From Przewalskia tangutica (Eukaryota > Streptophyta > Magnoliopsida > Solanales > Solanaceae), in NCBI GenBank assembly GCA_029844215.1, contig CM056725.1, positions 41,074,485 through 41,138,484 of the forward strand: a DNA stretch of 64,000 nucleotides. The letters are read 5' to 3'. The translations under genes and the position numbers were made by a program. Position 1 is the first letter of the stretch. Every line of letters starts with the position of its first letter. The notes beneath the pieces are model-generated. The model was given only the letters and a program-made list of their open reading frames with translations, was not told the origin of the DNA and ran no database searches. Shown here piece after piece: positions 1-10,856 of the stretch.

Positions 1-151
1 CACCCCTCCCACAAGTCTCATCAGTGGACATGTGATATCTTAAATCTTGTCATAGTTGTTTTTTGCTAATTATTACATGCTTATGTTTTCACTTTTCATC
101 TTCAGTTTTCATTCCAATCTGCTTACTCATTCTTGTATTATATGAATTTAG

Positions 152-202
152 GCACTGGCAATGCAACAAGGTTCTTGGCGTGATCGTGCACGTAAATCAT
201 GA
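152..202 (+). CDS. Candidate 3'-terminal exon of a host gene
   Basis: A pyrimidine-containing stretch ends in a consensus acceptor (AG at 150-151). The next bases read in frame as ALAMQQGSWRDRARKS followed by TGA at 200-202. The basic, non-repetitive tail and the acceptor look like the last exon of a plant protein, and an AATAAA lies about 520 bases downstream. No upstream exon with a convincing donor can be seen in the first 150 bases, so the rest of the gene would lie left of the window. I do not recognise the protein. It could be a chance open stretch. Confidence 0.35.
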   Translation, partial: ALAMQQGSWRDRARKS

Positions 203-719
203 ATTTTGTGAATGCTTGGAATATTTTTAAAACAAAGTGACGTAATCAATGCCTAATACTTGGTTTATACCAATGGAGGCTTTTGGTTTTAGTGCTCCTC
301 TTATATTGGTTGTTGCCCGTTGCTTTTGGGGGTGGTGTAAGTTCCTCGTTATCTACTGGACAAATTGTGGAGAAGGGTATTTTCAGAGTTGGACTTTCAG
401 CTTTAAAATAGTCGTTGGTGATGTGCTAATTTTACAATGGAGAACTAGCATGTATTAACATAGTGCAAATACTTTCTGTAAATAATTTTCTTTGATCCTC
501 TAAACTTTGAAGTCAGCTTGTATAGTGTTGTATGTGGACATCAAGTATAGTCCTTTGACTAGATTCATCTACCTGCCAGTCAAAATTGGTTATATAAACA
601 TAGGTCATATAATGGTGACAGAATGCAGTATTGAGAATCATATTTATCGAACAAAGTTTGAGTCATATGGATGAGTTGTGGATTGGTTTTGACACTAAAC
701 CTTGTCAGGTTCTCCCTTG

Positions 720-725
720 AATAAA
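720..725 (+). promoter_or_regulatory. Possible polyadenylation signal
   Basis: AATAAA occurs in AT-rich sequence downstream of the candidate terminal exon. The intervening 203-719 would then be a 3' untranslated region. The link to the exon is inferred from position only. Confidence 0.25.
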
Positions 726-799
726 ATTGCAAGGGCTCTTTCGGCACGAGAGATAAGGGATAATTAATTTTAGAATTAAATTTGAGATGAGTTAAATCA

Positions 800-899
800 C
801 ATTTGGTTGGGATATAATCTCAGGATTATAGTGTTATATTTATCCCACATTGAGAGTGGGATAGCTAATGCAGAGATAACTTGTTCCCCAACCAAATGA
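800..899. repeat. Short inverted-repeat element (MITE-like)
   Basis: CATTTGGTTGGGATA at 800-814 is mirrored by TTCCCCAACCAAATG at 885-899, enclosing about 70 bases with further weak pairing (TATCCCAC / GTGGGATA). Arms of this type fit a small MITE. No clear target duplication was found, so it may be only part of an element. Confidence 0.4.
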
Positions 900-1467
900 G
901 TCCCAAGTCTTTTAATTATATATGGGCTAGCACTCAATAGCCAAAGGGAGATTCGCAAAGATATACAATTACAATAATTCACAGCACTATTCCATTTATA
1001 AAATATAGCAAAATGTCTTTACTTGATATATATATTACATCCACCATAAGACTCAGAATATTGGTGATCATCTCTTTCTTGTATGTTCTTTCCCACAAAT
1101 TTTAGCTATCGTTGTCCCTATCTTAACCCTTTGTCGTTGCTAGTGTATATCTTGTTTGTTGTTGTGTTGTTGAAAAATTGTTGGAGTTTTGTTCGATGTT
1201 GATGCTTCGTTATCGGTGTTTTGATGTTGTTGGTTGCTATTGCTTCTTGCCCAGAGTTATTTTTTATGACTAACTCAACTTCTTCTCTCCATGTACACTT
1301 GTCTGTCACTGTATACCGTTGTATGGCTATATATAAGACATATTTGACATACACCATAACATCCGATGATATACTTGTGACATGCATTATAAAAATCACT
1401 TATATGTCGTATGTATGTCACATAATACTAACATACACATGATTACAATCATTCCACCACTAGAATG

Positions 1468-1650
1468 TATAGGTGTCAACCGGGTCGATCCGGTCCGAAC
1501 TGATTGACCGGTCCGGGTTGAACCGGTTTTGGACCGGTTACCGGTCCGGATTCTCGGGCCTATCGGACTGTTCCCTTACCGAATTTCAGGTAGGCCGGTG
1601 CGGTTCCGGGTCAATCCGGTCGGATCAGTCCGGATTTTGTTTTATTTTTA
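1468..1650. repeat. hAT terminal and subterminal repeats, left end
   Basis: After the terminal repeat there are many copies of ACCGG/CCGGTCCGG-type motifs in both orientations. Such subterminal clusters are the usual transposase-binding region of hAT elements. The matching cluster is at 13497-13686. Confidence 0.75.
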
Positions 1651-1936
1651 TTCCGAAAATGTAAATTAAATATTAAATATAATATAATTTTATATTTTAA
1701 AATTTAAAGTTAACTTTGTATTTTATAGTTTATAACTTTATACTTTATATTATAGTTATACTTTTATTAATTTATTAAATTATAAGACATAAATTAACAA
1801 CTAAAAAAATAATAAAATAAAAACTAATGATAAGATGTAAACTTTCGAACTTTCATTATTTATAATGTTAAAAAGAGTACATAATAAAGTAATAATAATT
1901 TTATTTATATATTATGCATCATTTTAACAAGTTCTT
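1651..1936. other. AT-rich hAT 3' region with the last transposase codons
   Basis: Very AT-rich sequence between the subterminal repeats and element D. On the minus strand 1931-1905 completes the transposase frame (LVKMMHNI then stop). Nothing else is recognisable. Confidence 0.6.
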
Positions 1937-2357
1937 TATTATACCCCGTATTTCCAGAGTATGTACGTGGGGGACGTACGTAGAAATTTTCGAACTTCAT
2001 TAGGCTTGGCCGAATTCATTTTGGGCACAAGTGCCGATTTGAGTCGTTTTTCGACGAAACGTTTCCGACTTACGTTGGAAAAATTAGGCTATGTCATTTA
2101 TATTTTTGCGGATTTTTAGAAGCGAAACATTTTTGGACAGCGGGAGGTGACACTTGTCACCCTCATTGGACGGTTTGGAGGGGGAGGTCAAGGTTGGTTG
2201 GCCTTGGCCGATTGGCCCCTTGATTTGTGCCTTGCTTTGTGGCTTGTTTTGTGGAGTGTTTTGTGGAGTAGGGTTTAGGGTGCACTTGGCTTAATCTTGT
2301 CCTTACACTTGCTATACACTTGGAAGGATCTTGGCCTTGGTTGGCCTTTGGTTTTGC

Positions 2358-2365
2358 TATAAATA
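2358..2365 (+). promoter_or_regulatory. TATA box of LTR promoter (D 5' LTR)
   Basis: TATAAATA in a context conserved in every LTR of the window (GCTATAAATACCC). The same site is at 7856-7863 (D 3' LTR), 23937-23944 and 40159-40166 (B), 44701-44708 (F) and 58799-58806 (H). On minus it is at 29935-29942 and 35520-35527 (C) and 48864-48871 and 54436-54443 (G). Conservation supports this as the U3 promoter core. Confidence 0.7.
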
Positions 2366-4436
2366 CCCACAAGTGTGAAGACTTCATCCATTCCAAAAAC
2401 TTCCAAGTCTTGAAAACCCTCCTCTCCCTCTTGCTTGTGATTCGTCCAAAGCCATCCTCCCCTTTGTGGAGCTTTGGTAGAGGCCACCCTCCCTTTGTGG
2501 TGCCTTGGTAGTGGGGTACCCACTGCCTAGTTGTTTTAGTATAATACCCTTGTTGTGGTATAGAAATACTCTCTAGTATTGTTATAATGTCCAAATGCCT
2601 TGGCCCAAATACCTTGTAGTATTCCCAAGTTACACTTATACAAAAGCCCGAAAATACGATTATACTTCCTTTAGCCACAACGAAACCTAAGGAAATCTTC
2701 ACCGTTGTTGAAGTTGTAAGTAGAAGTTGGTTAGAACTTCAGGGTTGTATGGGCGCTCGGAGTAGCTAAGCGTTGCTCGGGATCGACTTTATACTCGGAT
2801 AATTTTGGGCTTATCGAGGTAAACACTCTTCCTTCTATTGTAATTGGAAATTACATGTTTGTTAGAATATATAGTTGAAGTATACTATATATGGAACTAT
2901 ACTTAGTATTCGGCAATGTCTTTTGACTTAAGCTGAAGAATAAAGAAAAGAAGCTGTATTTACATAGGGGTGTATTGCGATGAGACTTGTGTAGATTCTT
3001 GAGTAGGATGGTACACGTCAGGTTAGGCGTGTAAACCCCACAGTTGGCTTAGTGGCGGCCTCGATAGAGGAGGAGATTTCTGCTGTTGCGGGAGAGTCTT
3101 TGCGAATTTTACGTAGAAAGATAGAAACTTGTGTTTTGGGGTTAATAGGCGTTTGTGACCTTTATAGGTGAAAGTACTAAGAGTAGCGTATTCTACTCGA
3201 GGAGTGGAAAGGGCTAGCGTTGTAGTACTTGGAGCATTTTGCTTATTGTCGATAAATCGTCGCGAGGTATGTGAACCTCTTCCTATCTCTTCTAGCATGA
3301 TATGTGTGAACTATGTAGTACGGTGAGCGTACATGTGTTAACTGTGTTTGATTGTTTTTAAAAAAACATAAAGTGTTATAACGGCTTTATGGGAAGTTGG
3401 TTATAACAGCTTTATGTAGGTAAGAAAATACTTTGTGGTTTTAAAAGGTAACTGATGTGAATTATAGCTGGCTAGTTATAATAAAGAACTTGATGTATTT
3501 CAAAAGATTTATAAATCGTTTTGAAGGGAGAGTAACACTTGGTTTTAAAGGTTTTAAAAAGAGTTATACTAGCTTTATGGGAGTTAGGTATAATGTCTTA
3601 AGAGAGGTAAAGAAAATGGTTTCTTGATGTTAGAAGTTAGAGACTTGATCTTATAAGATAAGAGACTTAACTTATTTGTTTTAATGTGGATGTTTGTGCG
3701 AAACCTCATTCGTGAGTAATGAGTACTGGTTTTATTTAAAGGGATAATGTTTCTTGATTTGGAAATCGAATGTGTATCGACAGGACCCTGCGGCGTTAAT
3801 AAAGGAAAATGTATTGAATAATGATGTATTGTATTAAAACCGGTAGAAACCTCCATCTGCATAGAAACTAAGATGAGACAAAATGATATTACATTTTCTA
3901 GATCATGGTCTTGTAATAAGAATGTTGTAAACAAGAATAACCTACTCTCACGTGAGACATATATTACTCAATTGTTCTAAAAAGGAATCAGTGATTAAGT
4001 TTATGAACTATGAAACCATTTGAAAATGAGAAGCTTGAGTAATTGAAACTAGGCAAACCGGAACTTAGGAAAAGAATGTTGTTACTTGATTTTGAAAAGG
4101 AATGTGGGTTGGTCATTCTAATACTACGAATTGTCGGGTGACTTTTATAAAAGTAATGGATCTCTTTTAAAAGAACTTAACGTATGTAGTACTTTGGGGT
4201 TAAAACCGGACTTTGGCATAAAATGAAAGTACTTTGAGTTGTGTGAAACTTGCCTATGCTTGTTGTTGTGAAACTTGCCTATCTTGTGATGATAGCCTTT
4301 GTTGTGCAAGTGTGGTATTTACGTGATCTGGCGTCTCTCGATAGAGGGCGGTTGACTTGTTGAGAACTTACTTGGGCGTCTTTGGCGGTGATGGAGAATT
4401 CCACGGGTATGTTTCCATTTTGATTCTTGTCTTGTT

Positions 4437-4735
4437 GTTGATGTCACATGGGCGTATCTACTGCCGTCACGATTAGGGGCATGAGGCCGTGCGGCGGGTT
4501 GATTACGATATATGGTTATTCTTGCAACATGGGCGTGTCTACACCGTCACGATATTCGGGGCATGTGGCGTGCGGCGAGGTTGACCACGATATATTGTTA
4601 TTGAGGTTACATGGGCATATCTGCCGTCACGATGTCAGGGGCATGTGGCCATGCGGCCTTGTTATTGTGTGTTGCATCATGGACATGTCTACCGTCGCAC
4701 GATTAGGGCATGTGGCCATGATGCGAACATGATGG
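4437..4735 (+). repeat. Tandem array in D 5' LTR (about 75-90 bp units)
   Basis: About four degenerate units, each containing ACATGGGCGTGTCTAC-like and GGGGCATGTGG-like motifs. The same array is at 9977-10270, 27810-28110, 33375-33675 and 55735-56010 in other LTRs of this type. Confidence 0.75.
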
Positions 4736-5315
4736 ATGTGTGGGCGTGAGACCCATAGTTATATTTTGAGTGGTGACTTTGAGGCGTGAGTCACGACTTG
4801 GCACTTTTATGTTGCGTCTTGTACTTGGTTATCATACATGTCTCTGCTTTATATAGTATTATGATTTAAGCTGCGATATTCTGATTTCACATACTTGGTA
4901 CTGTTATCTTGACCTCGCCCGAGTGCGTTAAATCTGCGCGAGTAGAGTACATCGATCGTGGATCCTCGCTCATAGGATCACGATTCAGCGTATTAGGAAG
5001 CTCCGTTTCTCGGAGGCTTATCTTTTGGTATGTGTTTCCACTGAGTTGTAGGTTCTTGTACATTCGGGGTATGGCGGGGCCTGTCGTCATAGTCGTTGTA
5101 AATCTTAAGTGCATGAAATCTTGTTGTAGGCGGGGTTGTAAAGATTAAAGCTATTCGAGTTTTATGTATATCTGAAGGCAAGCTGTTTTGGTTGCTTTGT
5201 TTATTATAATAACTATTGTTGCATGTCTAAGTTTTTATTTATTGGTTTTCTCGATGTTGTATCACTAGGGTGCGGGGTAAGGCACGATCCACGGGCAATT
5301 TGGGGTGTGACATAG

Positions 5316-5327
5316 TGGTATCGAAGC
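5316..5327 (+). promoter_or_regulatory. Primer-binding site, tRNA-iMet type (D)
   Basis: TGGTATCGAAGC follows the 5' LTR by three bases. The expected plant site is TGGTATCAGAGC, complementary to the 3' end of initiator tRNA-Met. The central CAG is altered, as it is in every other copy of the site in this window. Confidence 0.75.
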
Positions 5328-5512
5328 GATTAGTCCTCGGAAAGTGTCTACGACCGTGTCTAGTAGAGTCTTTATTATCGATGTGTTGTGCACCACATCT
5401 ATAATCGAGGCTATAAGACATTTAGGATTGGTTTCTATTCTTCTCATTACGAGATCGTGCCTTAGAAGGCGTGTTATAAGTTGGACCTCCGGCGTGTCTC
5501 GTTTTTACGATT

Positions 5513-6720
5513 ATGCCTCGCGAGAGCAACCGGGCAGTGGGCAAAGCGTGGAGGCGCTAGTGAGATGCGAGAGAGTCCGAAGCGCGAGCGATCGATGCAC
5601 GAGCAGTGCTTCCGGCGCGAGTTTCGCGGCCGCCCGACACCAGCGAGGTTTAGCGCGGCCGTGGTGATGAGACTCTGATACGAGCCTCAGGTCCGCGATG
5701 CAGGCGGGAGATGGGTCGCGAGAGATGCCGATTATTGGCGAGGTTGTGGCGAGATATGAGCAGTGGATCTGGCGATTCCAGTTCAGCCACGCGTGGTGCA
5801 CCGAAAGCGAATAGTTTGAGGCTACGAGATTTTACGAGTTGTAGCCCGCCAGAGTTCTGGTCGAGGCACGAGGATGATCCGCGAGTTCATCCGTCGATTC
5901 TGAAGGATCATCACGGGTGATCGAGGCTTGAGACGAGTCTGTGACGCCGGTTCGCATCGGTGCGTGATACCGCGATCGATTAGTTTGATTCGTGGGAGCT
6001 TTCGGGAGAGCATGCACCTCGGCAGATATGGAATGAGTTTTGGGGCTTTCTCACGCACTTCTTGCCTCCGCGGATGAGGAGAACGCGGGTAAGCGATTTT
6101 TATTCTTGAGGCAGAGAGGCGACTGTCGAAGTACAATGTCGAGTTCGATTCTTTGGCTCGATATGTCCTGCGCTAGTTGCGGATATGGAAGATAGGGTGC
6201 GTCGCTACGTCGCGGGCTAGATGATTATATGGCGAGTCTTGTGCGGGTGTTTCTCTTGTAGGGCATGGACATTGCCGCATTCGAGCTCATGCACTTGGGT
6301 GCGAGGCGCGGATCGGCAGGTGGACGGCTTTCAGCGAAGAAGGCCAAGACGGCCGGATATTTTGGCGACTTCGAGGCGGACCGCCTCGGCGAACTAGTTA
6401 TGTACCTCCGCCATTCTGAGTGGTCCTCCGCGACGCCGGGACCGCAGGATATTCGGGAAGCGGTCGGGGCTCCCGAGTTTGAATGTTGAGGGAGTAGGGT
6501 GTTGGCGGATCGCGATCACCCTACCTCGGTGTGGTCGATGTGGTAGACCGCATTTGAAGTGTCGTAGTACGATGGAGCTTGTTATTCTTGCGGCCAGCGG
6601 GGCCATATGACGAAGGCCGTCGGAGCGAGTAGCGGTAGGATAGCACGGACTACTAGGCGATTGCGGGCCCACGGTAAGTCGCGGTGGAAGTTCGATTTTA
6701 GCGGTCCTTGAACCTCCTAG
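5513..6720 (+). pseudogene. gag of element D (frames broken, possibly by base-calling error)
   Basis: It starts at ATG 5513, a position conserved with C, F, G and H (MPPR or MPRE start). Recognisable blocks follow in different frames: a capsid-like region around 6000-6300 including EDRVRRYVAG-like sequence near 6190, MDIA...ALG near 6265, and a CCHC zinc knuckle around 6530-6610 (CGRCGRPH-like, then CYSCGQ-like). The product would be the structural protein that packages the element RNA in the cytoplasm. The breaks fall mostly at CAG/CTG/CGG sites where other copies are different, so sequencing error is as likely as decay. Confidence 0.7.
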
Positions 6721-7435
6721 TTTCAGGTATATCCTTAACCCTGTAGATACTTGTATGTATTGATGTTAATGATGTGTTAAGTGTTATGTTCGGATAGCTT
6801 TGTGCTATAGTGTGATTTAAAAATCTGGATAGTGTGAGATGGAAGTGGTATCTTCCATGTGTCCGTGTCGGAGGCGGGAGTTGGCGCTGCGATGGGTGGG
6901 TTGGGGCCATGTTGCGGGCCAACGCGTCCGTTCGAGGAAGGGTCAGCTCGGGTGGTCGCGGTGGCGAGGTCACGAGGGTGCTAGGCCCAGTTTAGATGAC
7001 CATCGTATGAGTTCATAGATATGTTCGACGAGAATCGGTTCGTGAAGGCGAGAATGGCCTTTGAGGAAATCGAGGGTAGTAAGATGGCCAGGGTTTGGAG
7101 GTAGTAACTCGAGGGTTGGAAAGCGAAGCGTTGTGGAAGTGTGGTACCGATACTAGAAAGAGCTCGAGTGTTAGAAAGTGCGGCGAGATAGAGGAGAAGT
7201 GAGCGTGTGTGATCGTTTCTTTTGTGAAATATAGGTGCGAAGGGAGTATATTTTAGACCTTGGTGGGGACTTTTGTGCTAAGCGAGGTGGTTCCTCGTTG
7301 GCGTGGATTTGGGTTTCTTGCGCGTGTTATTTTGTGGCGGTGTGGCATGTTTGATTCTCGTAAGTATAGTAGTGAAGACTATCTTGGCGCCGCGTTGTTT
7401 TGAGACTTAGAAGGAACATTCGGGCGAATGTTTCT
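6721..7435 (+). other. Non-coding internal tail of element D
   Basis: About 700 bases between gag and the polypurine tract with no protease, reverse transcriptase or integrase motif in any frame. It is colinear with 30640-31300 of C (minus) and with part of G, so the absence of pol is shared rather than private to this copy. Confidence 0.7.
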
Positions 7436-7446
7436 AAGGAGGAGAA
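7436..7446 (+). promoter_or_regulatory. Polypurine tract (D)
   Basis: AAGGAGGAGAA lies directly against the 3' LTR. It is the normal plus-strand primer site of an LTR retrotransposon. Confidence 0.7.
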
Positions 7447-10400
7447 TGTTATACCGTATTTCGAGTATGACGTGGGGGCGTGCGTAGAAATTTTCGAACT
7501 TCATTAGGCTTGGCGAATTCATTTTGAGCACAGTGCGATTTGAGTCGTTTTGGCGAAGCGTTTCCACGACTACGTTGGAAAAATTCCGGCTATGTCATTT
7601 ATATTTTTGCGGATTTTTAGAAGCGAAACATTTTTGGACCAACGGGAGGGTGACACTTGTCACCCTCGTTTAGACGATTTGGAGGCGGTCAAGGTTGGTT
7701 GGCCTTGGCGATTGGCCCTTGATTTGTGCCTTGCTTTGTGGCTTGTTTTGTGGAGTGTTTTGTGGAGTAGGGTTTAGGGTGCACTTGGCTTAATCTTGTC
7801 CTTACACTTGCTATACACTTGGAAGGATCTTGGCCTGGTTGGCCTTTGGTTTTGCTATAAATACCCCAAGTGTGAAGACTTCATCCATTCCAAAAACTTC
7901 CAAGTCTTGAAAACCCTCCTCTCCTCTTGCTTGTGATTCGTCCAAAAGCCATCCCTCCCACTTTGTGGAGCTTTGGCCGAGAGGCCACCCCTCCCCCCTT
8001 TGTGGTGCCTTGGCCGTGGGGTACCCCCCCCCCGAGCCTAGTTGTTTTCGTATAATACCCCTTGTTGTGGTATAGAAATACTCTCCTAGTATTGTTATAA
8101 TGTCCAAATGCCTTGGCCCAAATACCTTGTAGTATTCCCAAGGTTACACTTATACAAAAGCCCAGAAAATACGATTATACTTCCTTTAGCCACAAAATGA
8201 AACCACTAGGAAATCTTCACCCGTTGTTGAAGTTGTAAGTAGAAGTTGGTTAGAACTTCTAAGGGTTGTATGGAGCGCTCGGAGTAGGAGCTAAGCGTTG
8301 CTCAGGATCGACTTTATACTCGGATAATTTTGGGCTTATCGAGGTAAACACTACTGTCCTTCTATTGTAATTGGAAATTACATGTTTGTTAGAATATATA
8401 GTTGAAGTATACTATATATGGAACTATACTTAGTATTCGGCAATGTCTTTTGACTTAAGCCTGAAGAATAAAGAAAAGAACTGAACTGTATTTACATAGG
8501 ACTGTATTGCAGTAGACTTGTGTAGAGTTACTGAGTAGGATGGTACACGTCCGGTTAGACGTGTAAACCCCACTGGTTGGCTTGGTAGTGGCCTCGATAG
8601 AGGAGGAGATTTACTGTTGTTGCGGGAAGGAGGAGTCTTTGCGAATTTTACGTAGAAAGATAGAAACTTGTGTTTTGGGGTTAATAGGCGTTTGTGACCT
8701 TTATAGGTGAAAGTACTAGAGTAGCGTATTCTACTCGAGAGTGGAAAGGGCTAGCAAGGTTGTAGTACTTGGAGCATTTTGCTTATTGTCGATAAATCGT
8801 CGCGAGGTATGTGAACCTCTTCCTATCTCTTCTAGCATGATATGTGTGAACTATGTAGTACGGTGAGCGTACGTGTGTTAACGTGTTTGATTGTTTTTAA
8901 AACATAAAGTGTTATAACGGCTTTATGGGAAGTTGGTTATAACGACTTTATGTAGGTAAGAAAAATACTTTGTGGTTTTAAAGGTAGCGATGTGAATTAT
9001 AAGCGGCTAGTTATAATAAAGAACTTGATGTATTTCAAAAGATTTATAAATCGTTTTGAAGGAGAGTAACACTTGGTTTTAAAGGTTTTAAAAGAGTTAT
9101 ACTAGCTTTATGGGGAGTTAGGTATAATGTCTTAAGAGAGGTAAAGAAAATGGTTTACTGATGTTAGAAGTTAAGAGACTTGATCTTATAAGATAAGAGA
9201 CTTAACTTATTTGTTTTAATGTGGATGTTTGTGCGAAACCTCATTCGTGAGTAATGAGTACTTGGTTTTATTTAAAGGGATAATGTTTTACTGATTTCGG
9301 AAATCAGAATGTGTATCGACAGACCACTGCAGCGTTAATAAAGGAAAATGTATTGAATAATGATGTATCGTATTAAAACCAGTAGAAACCTCCATCTGCA
9401 TAGAAACTAAGATGAGACAAAATGATATTACATTTTCTAGATCATGGTTGCTGTAATAAGAATGTTGTAAACAAGAATAACCTACTCTCACGTGAGACAT
9501 ATATTACTCAATTGTTCTTTAACGGAATGATGTGATTAAGTTTATGAACTATGAAACCATTTGAAAATGAGAAGCTTGAGTAATTGAAACTAGGCAAACT
9601 GGAACTTAGGAAAAGAATGTTGTTACTTGATTTTGAAAAGGAATGTGGGTTGGTCATTCTAATACTACGGGTATCGGGTGACTTTTATAAAAGTAATGGA
9701 TCTCTTTTAAAAGAACTTAACGTATGTAGTACTTTGGGGTTAAAAACCCGGACTTTGGCATAAAATGAAAGTACTTTGAGTTGTGTGAAACTTGCCTATG
9801 CTTGTTGTTGTGAAACTTGCCTATGCTTGTGATGATAGCCTTTGTTGTGCAAGTGTGGTATTTACGTGATCGCGTCTCTCGATAGAGGCGGTTGACTTGT
9901 TGAGAACTTACTTGGGCGTCTTTGGCGGTGATGGAGAATTCCACGGGTATGTTTCCATTTTGATTCTTGTCTTGTTGTTGATGTCACATGGGCGTATGTC
10001 TACACCGTCTGATATTAGGGGCATCGCGACCATGCGGCGGGTTGATTACCGATATATGGTTATGCGCAACATGGGCGTGTCTACCGTCACGATTCGGGGC
10101 ATGTGGCGTGCGGCGGGGTTGACCACCCGATATATTGTTATTGAGGTTACATGGGCATGTCTACACCGTCACGATGTCAGGGGCATGTGGCCGTGCGGCC
10201 TTGTGTTATTGTTGCATCATGGACATGTCTACACCGTCGCGATTCAGGGGATGTGGCCATGATGCGAACATGATGGATGTGGTGGGCGTGAGACCCATAG
10301 TTATATTTTGAGTGGTGACTTTGAGGGCGTGAGTCCCGATCGATAACTTTTATGTTGCGTCTTGTACTTGGTTATCATACATGTCTCTGCTTTATATCGT

Positions 10401-10856
10401 TATGATTTAAGCTGCGATATTCTGATTTCATACTTGGTACTGTTATCGACCTCGCCCGAGGCTGCGTTCATCTGCGAGTAGAGTACATCGGTCGTGGATC
10501 CTCGCCATAGGATCACGATTCGGCGTATTAGGAAGCTCCGTTTCTCGGAGGCTTATCTTTTGGTATGTGTTTCCACGAGTTGTAGGTTCTTGTACATTCG
10601 GGGTATGGCGGGGCCTGTTAGTCATAGTCGTTGTAAATCTTAAGTGCAGTAATCTTGTTGTGGCGGGGTTGTAAAAGGATTAAACTGTTCAGGTTTTATG
10701 TATATACTGAAGGCAACTGTTTTGGTTGGCCTGTTTATTATAATAACTATTGTTGCATGTCTAAGTTTTTATTTCCGCTGGTTTTTCTCTGATGTTGTAT
10801 CACTAGGGTGCCCGGGGTAAGGCACCAGTCACGGGCCCGAATTTCGGGGTGTGACA
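7447..10856 (+). repeat. 3' LTR of element D
   Basis: It begins TGTTATACC and ends GTGTGACA, followed by the TTCTT duplication. It is colinear with the 5' LTR. A run of ten C bases occurs near 8027. The tandem array is at 9977-10270 and the TATA box at 7856-7863. Confidence 0.85.

Larger units (their letters stand above)
203..1459. other. AT-rich 3' UTR / intergenic DNA
   Basis: No coding pattern, tRNA or long repeat is visible apart from a short inverted-repeat element at 800-899. Open stretches here are short, low in complexity and lack recognisable motifs. Confidence 0.5.
1937..5312 (+). repeat. 5' LTR of element D
   Basis: It begins TATTATACCCCG, where other copies have TGTTATACCCCG, and ends in GTGTGACA. 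It has the short head type and the body shared with C, F and G. TATAAATA lies at 2358-2365 and a tandem array at about 4437-4735. It pairs with the 3' LTR at 7447 over its full length with scattered small differences. Confidence 0.85.
1937..10856 (+). mobile_element. Element D: gag-only LTR retrotransposon (TR-GAG type), complete
   Basis: Two about 3.4-kb LTRs (1937-5312 and 7447-10856) flank 2,134 bases. The element is bounded by the 5-base duplication TTCTT (1932-1936 and 10857-10861). The internal part has a tRNA-iMet-type primer site, a Ty3/gypsy gag gene with zinc knuckle, a non-coding tail and a polypurine tract, but no protease, reverse transcriptase or integrase. LTRs make up about 76 percent of its length. 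Structure and duplication show recent-type insertion by retrotransposition, so mobility must have come from another element. Confidence 0.85.

Noticed and set aside
740..750. TTCGGCACGAG, identical to a common cDNA-cloning adapter sequence
   Set aside because: A single 11-base match without vector flanks, in genomic-looking sequence. Chance is the simplest explanation.
2163..2702. 179-codon open frame on minus in the D 5' LTR
   Set aside because: It lies antisense across the LTR promoter region, and the homologous region of the 3' LTR does not keep it as one frame. No domain seen.
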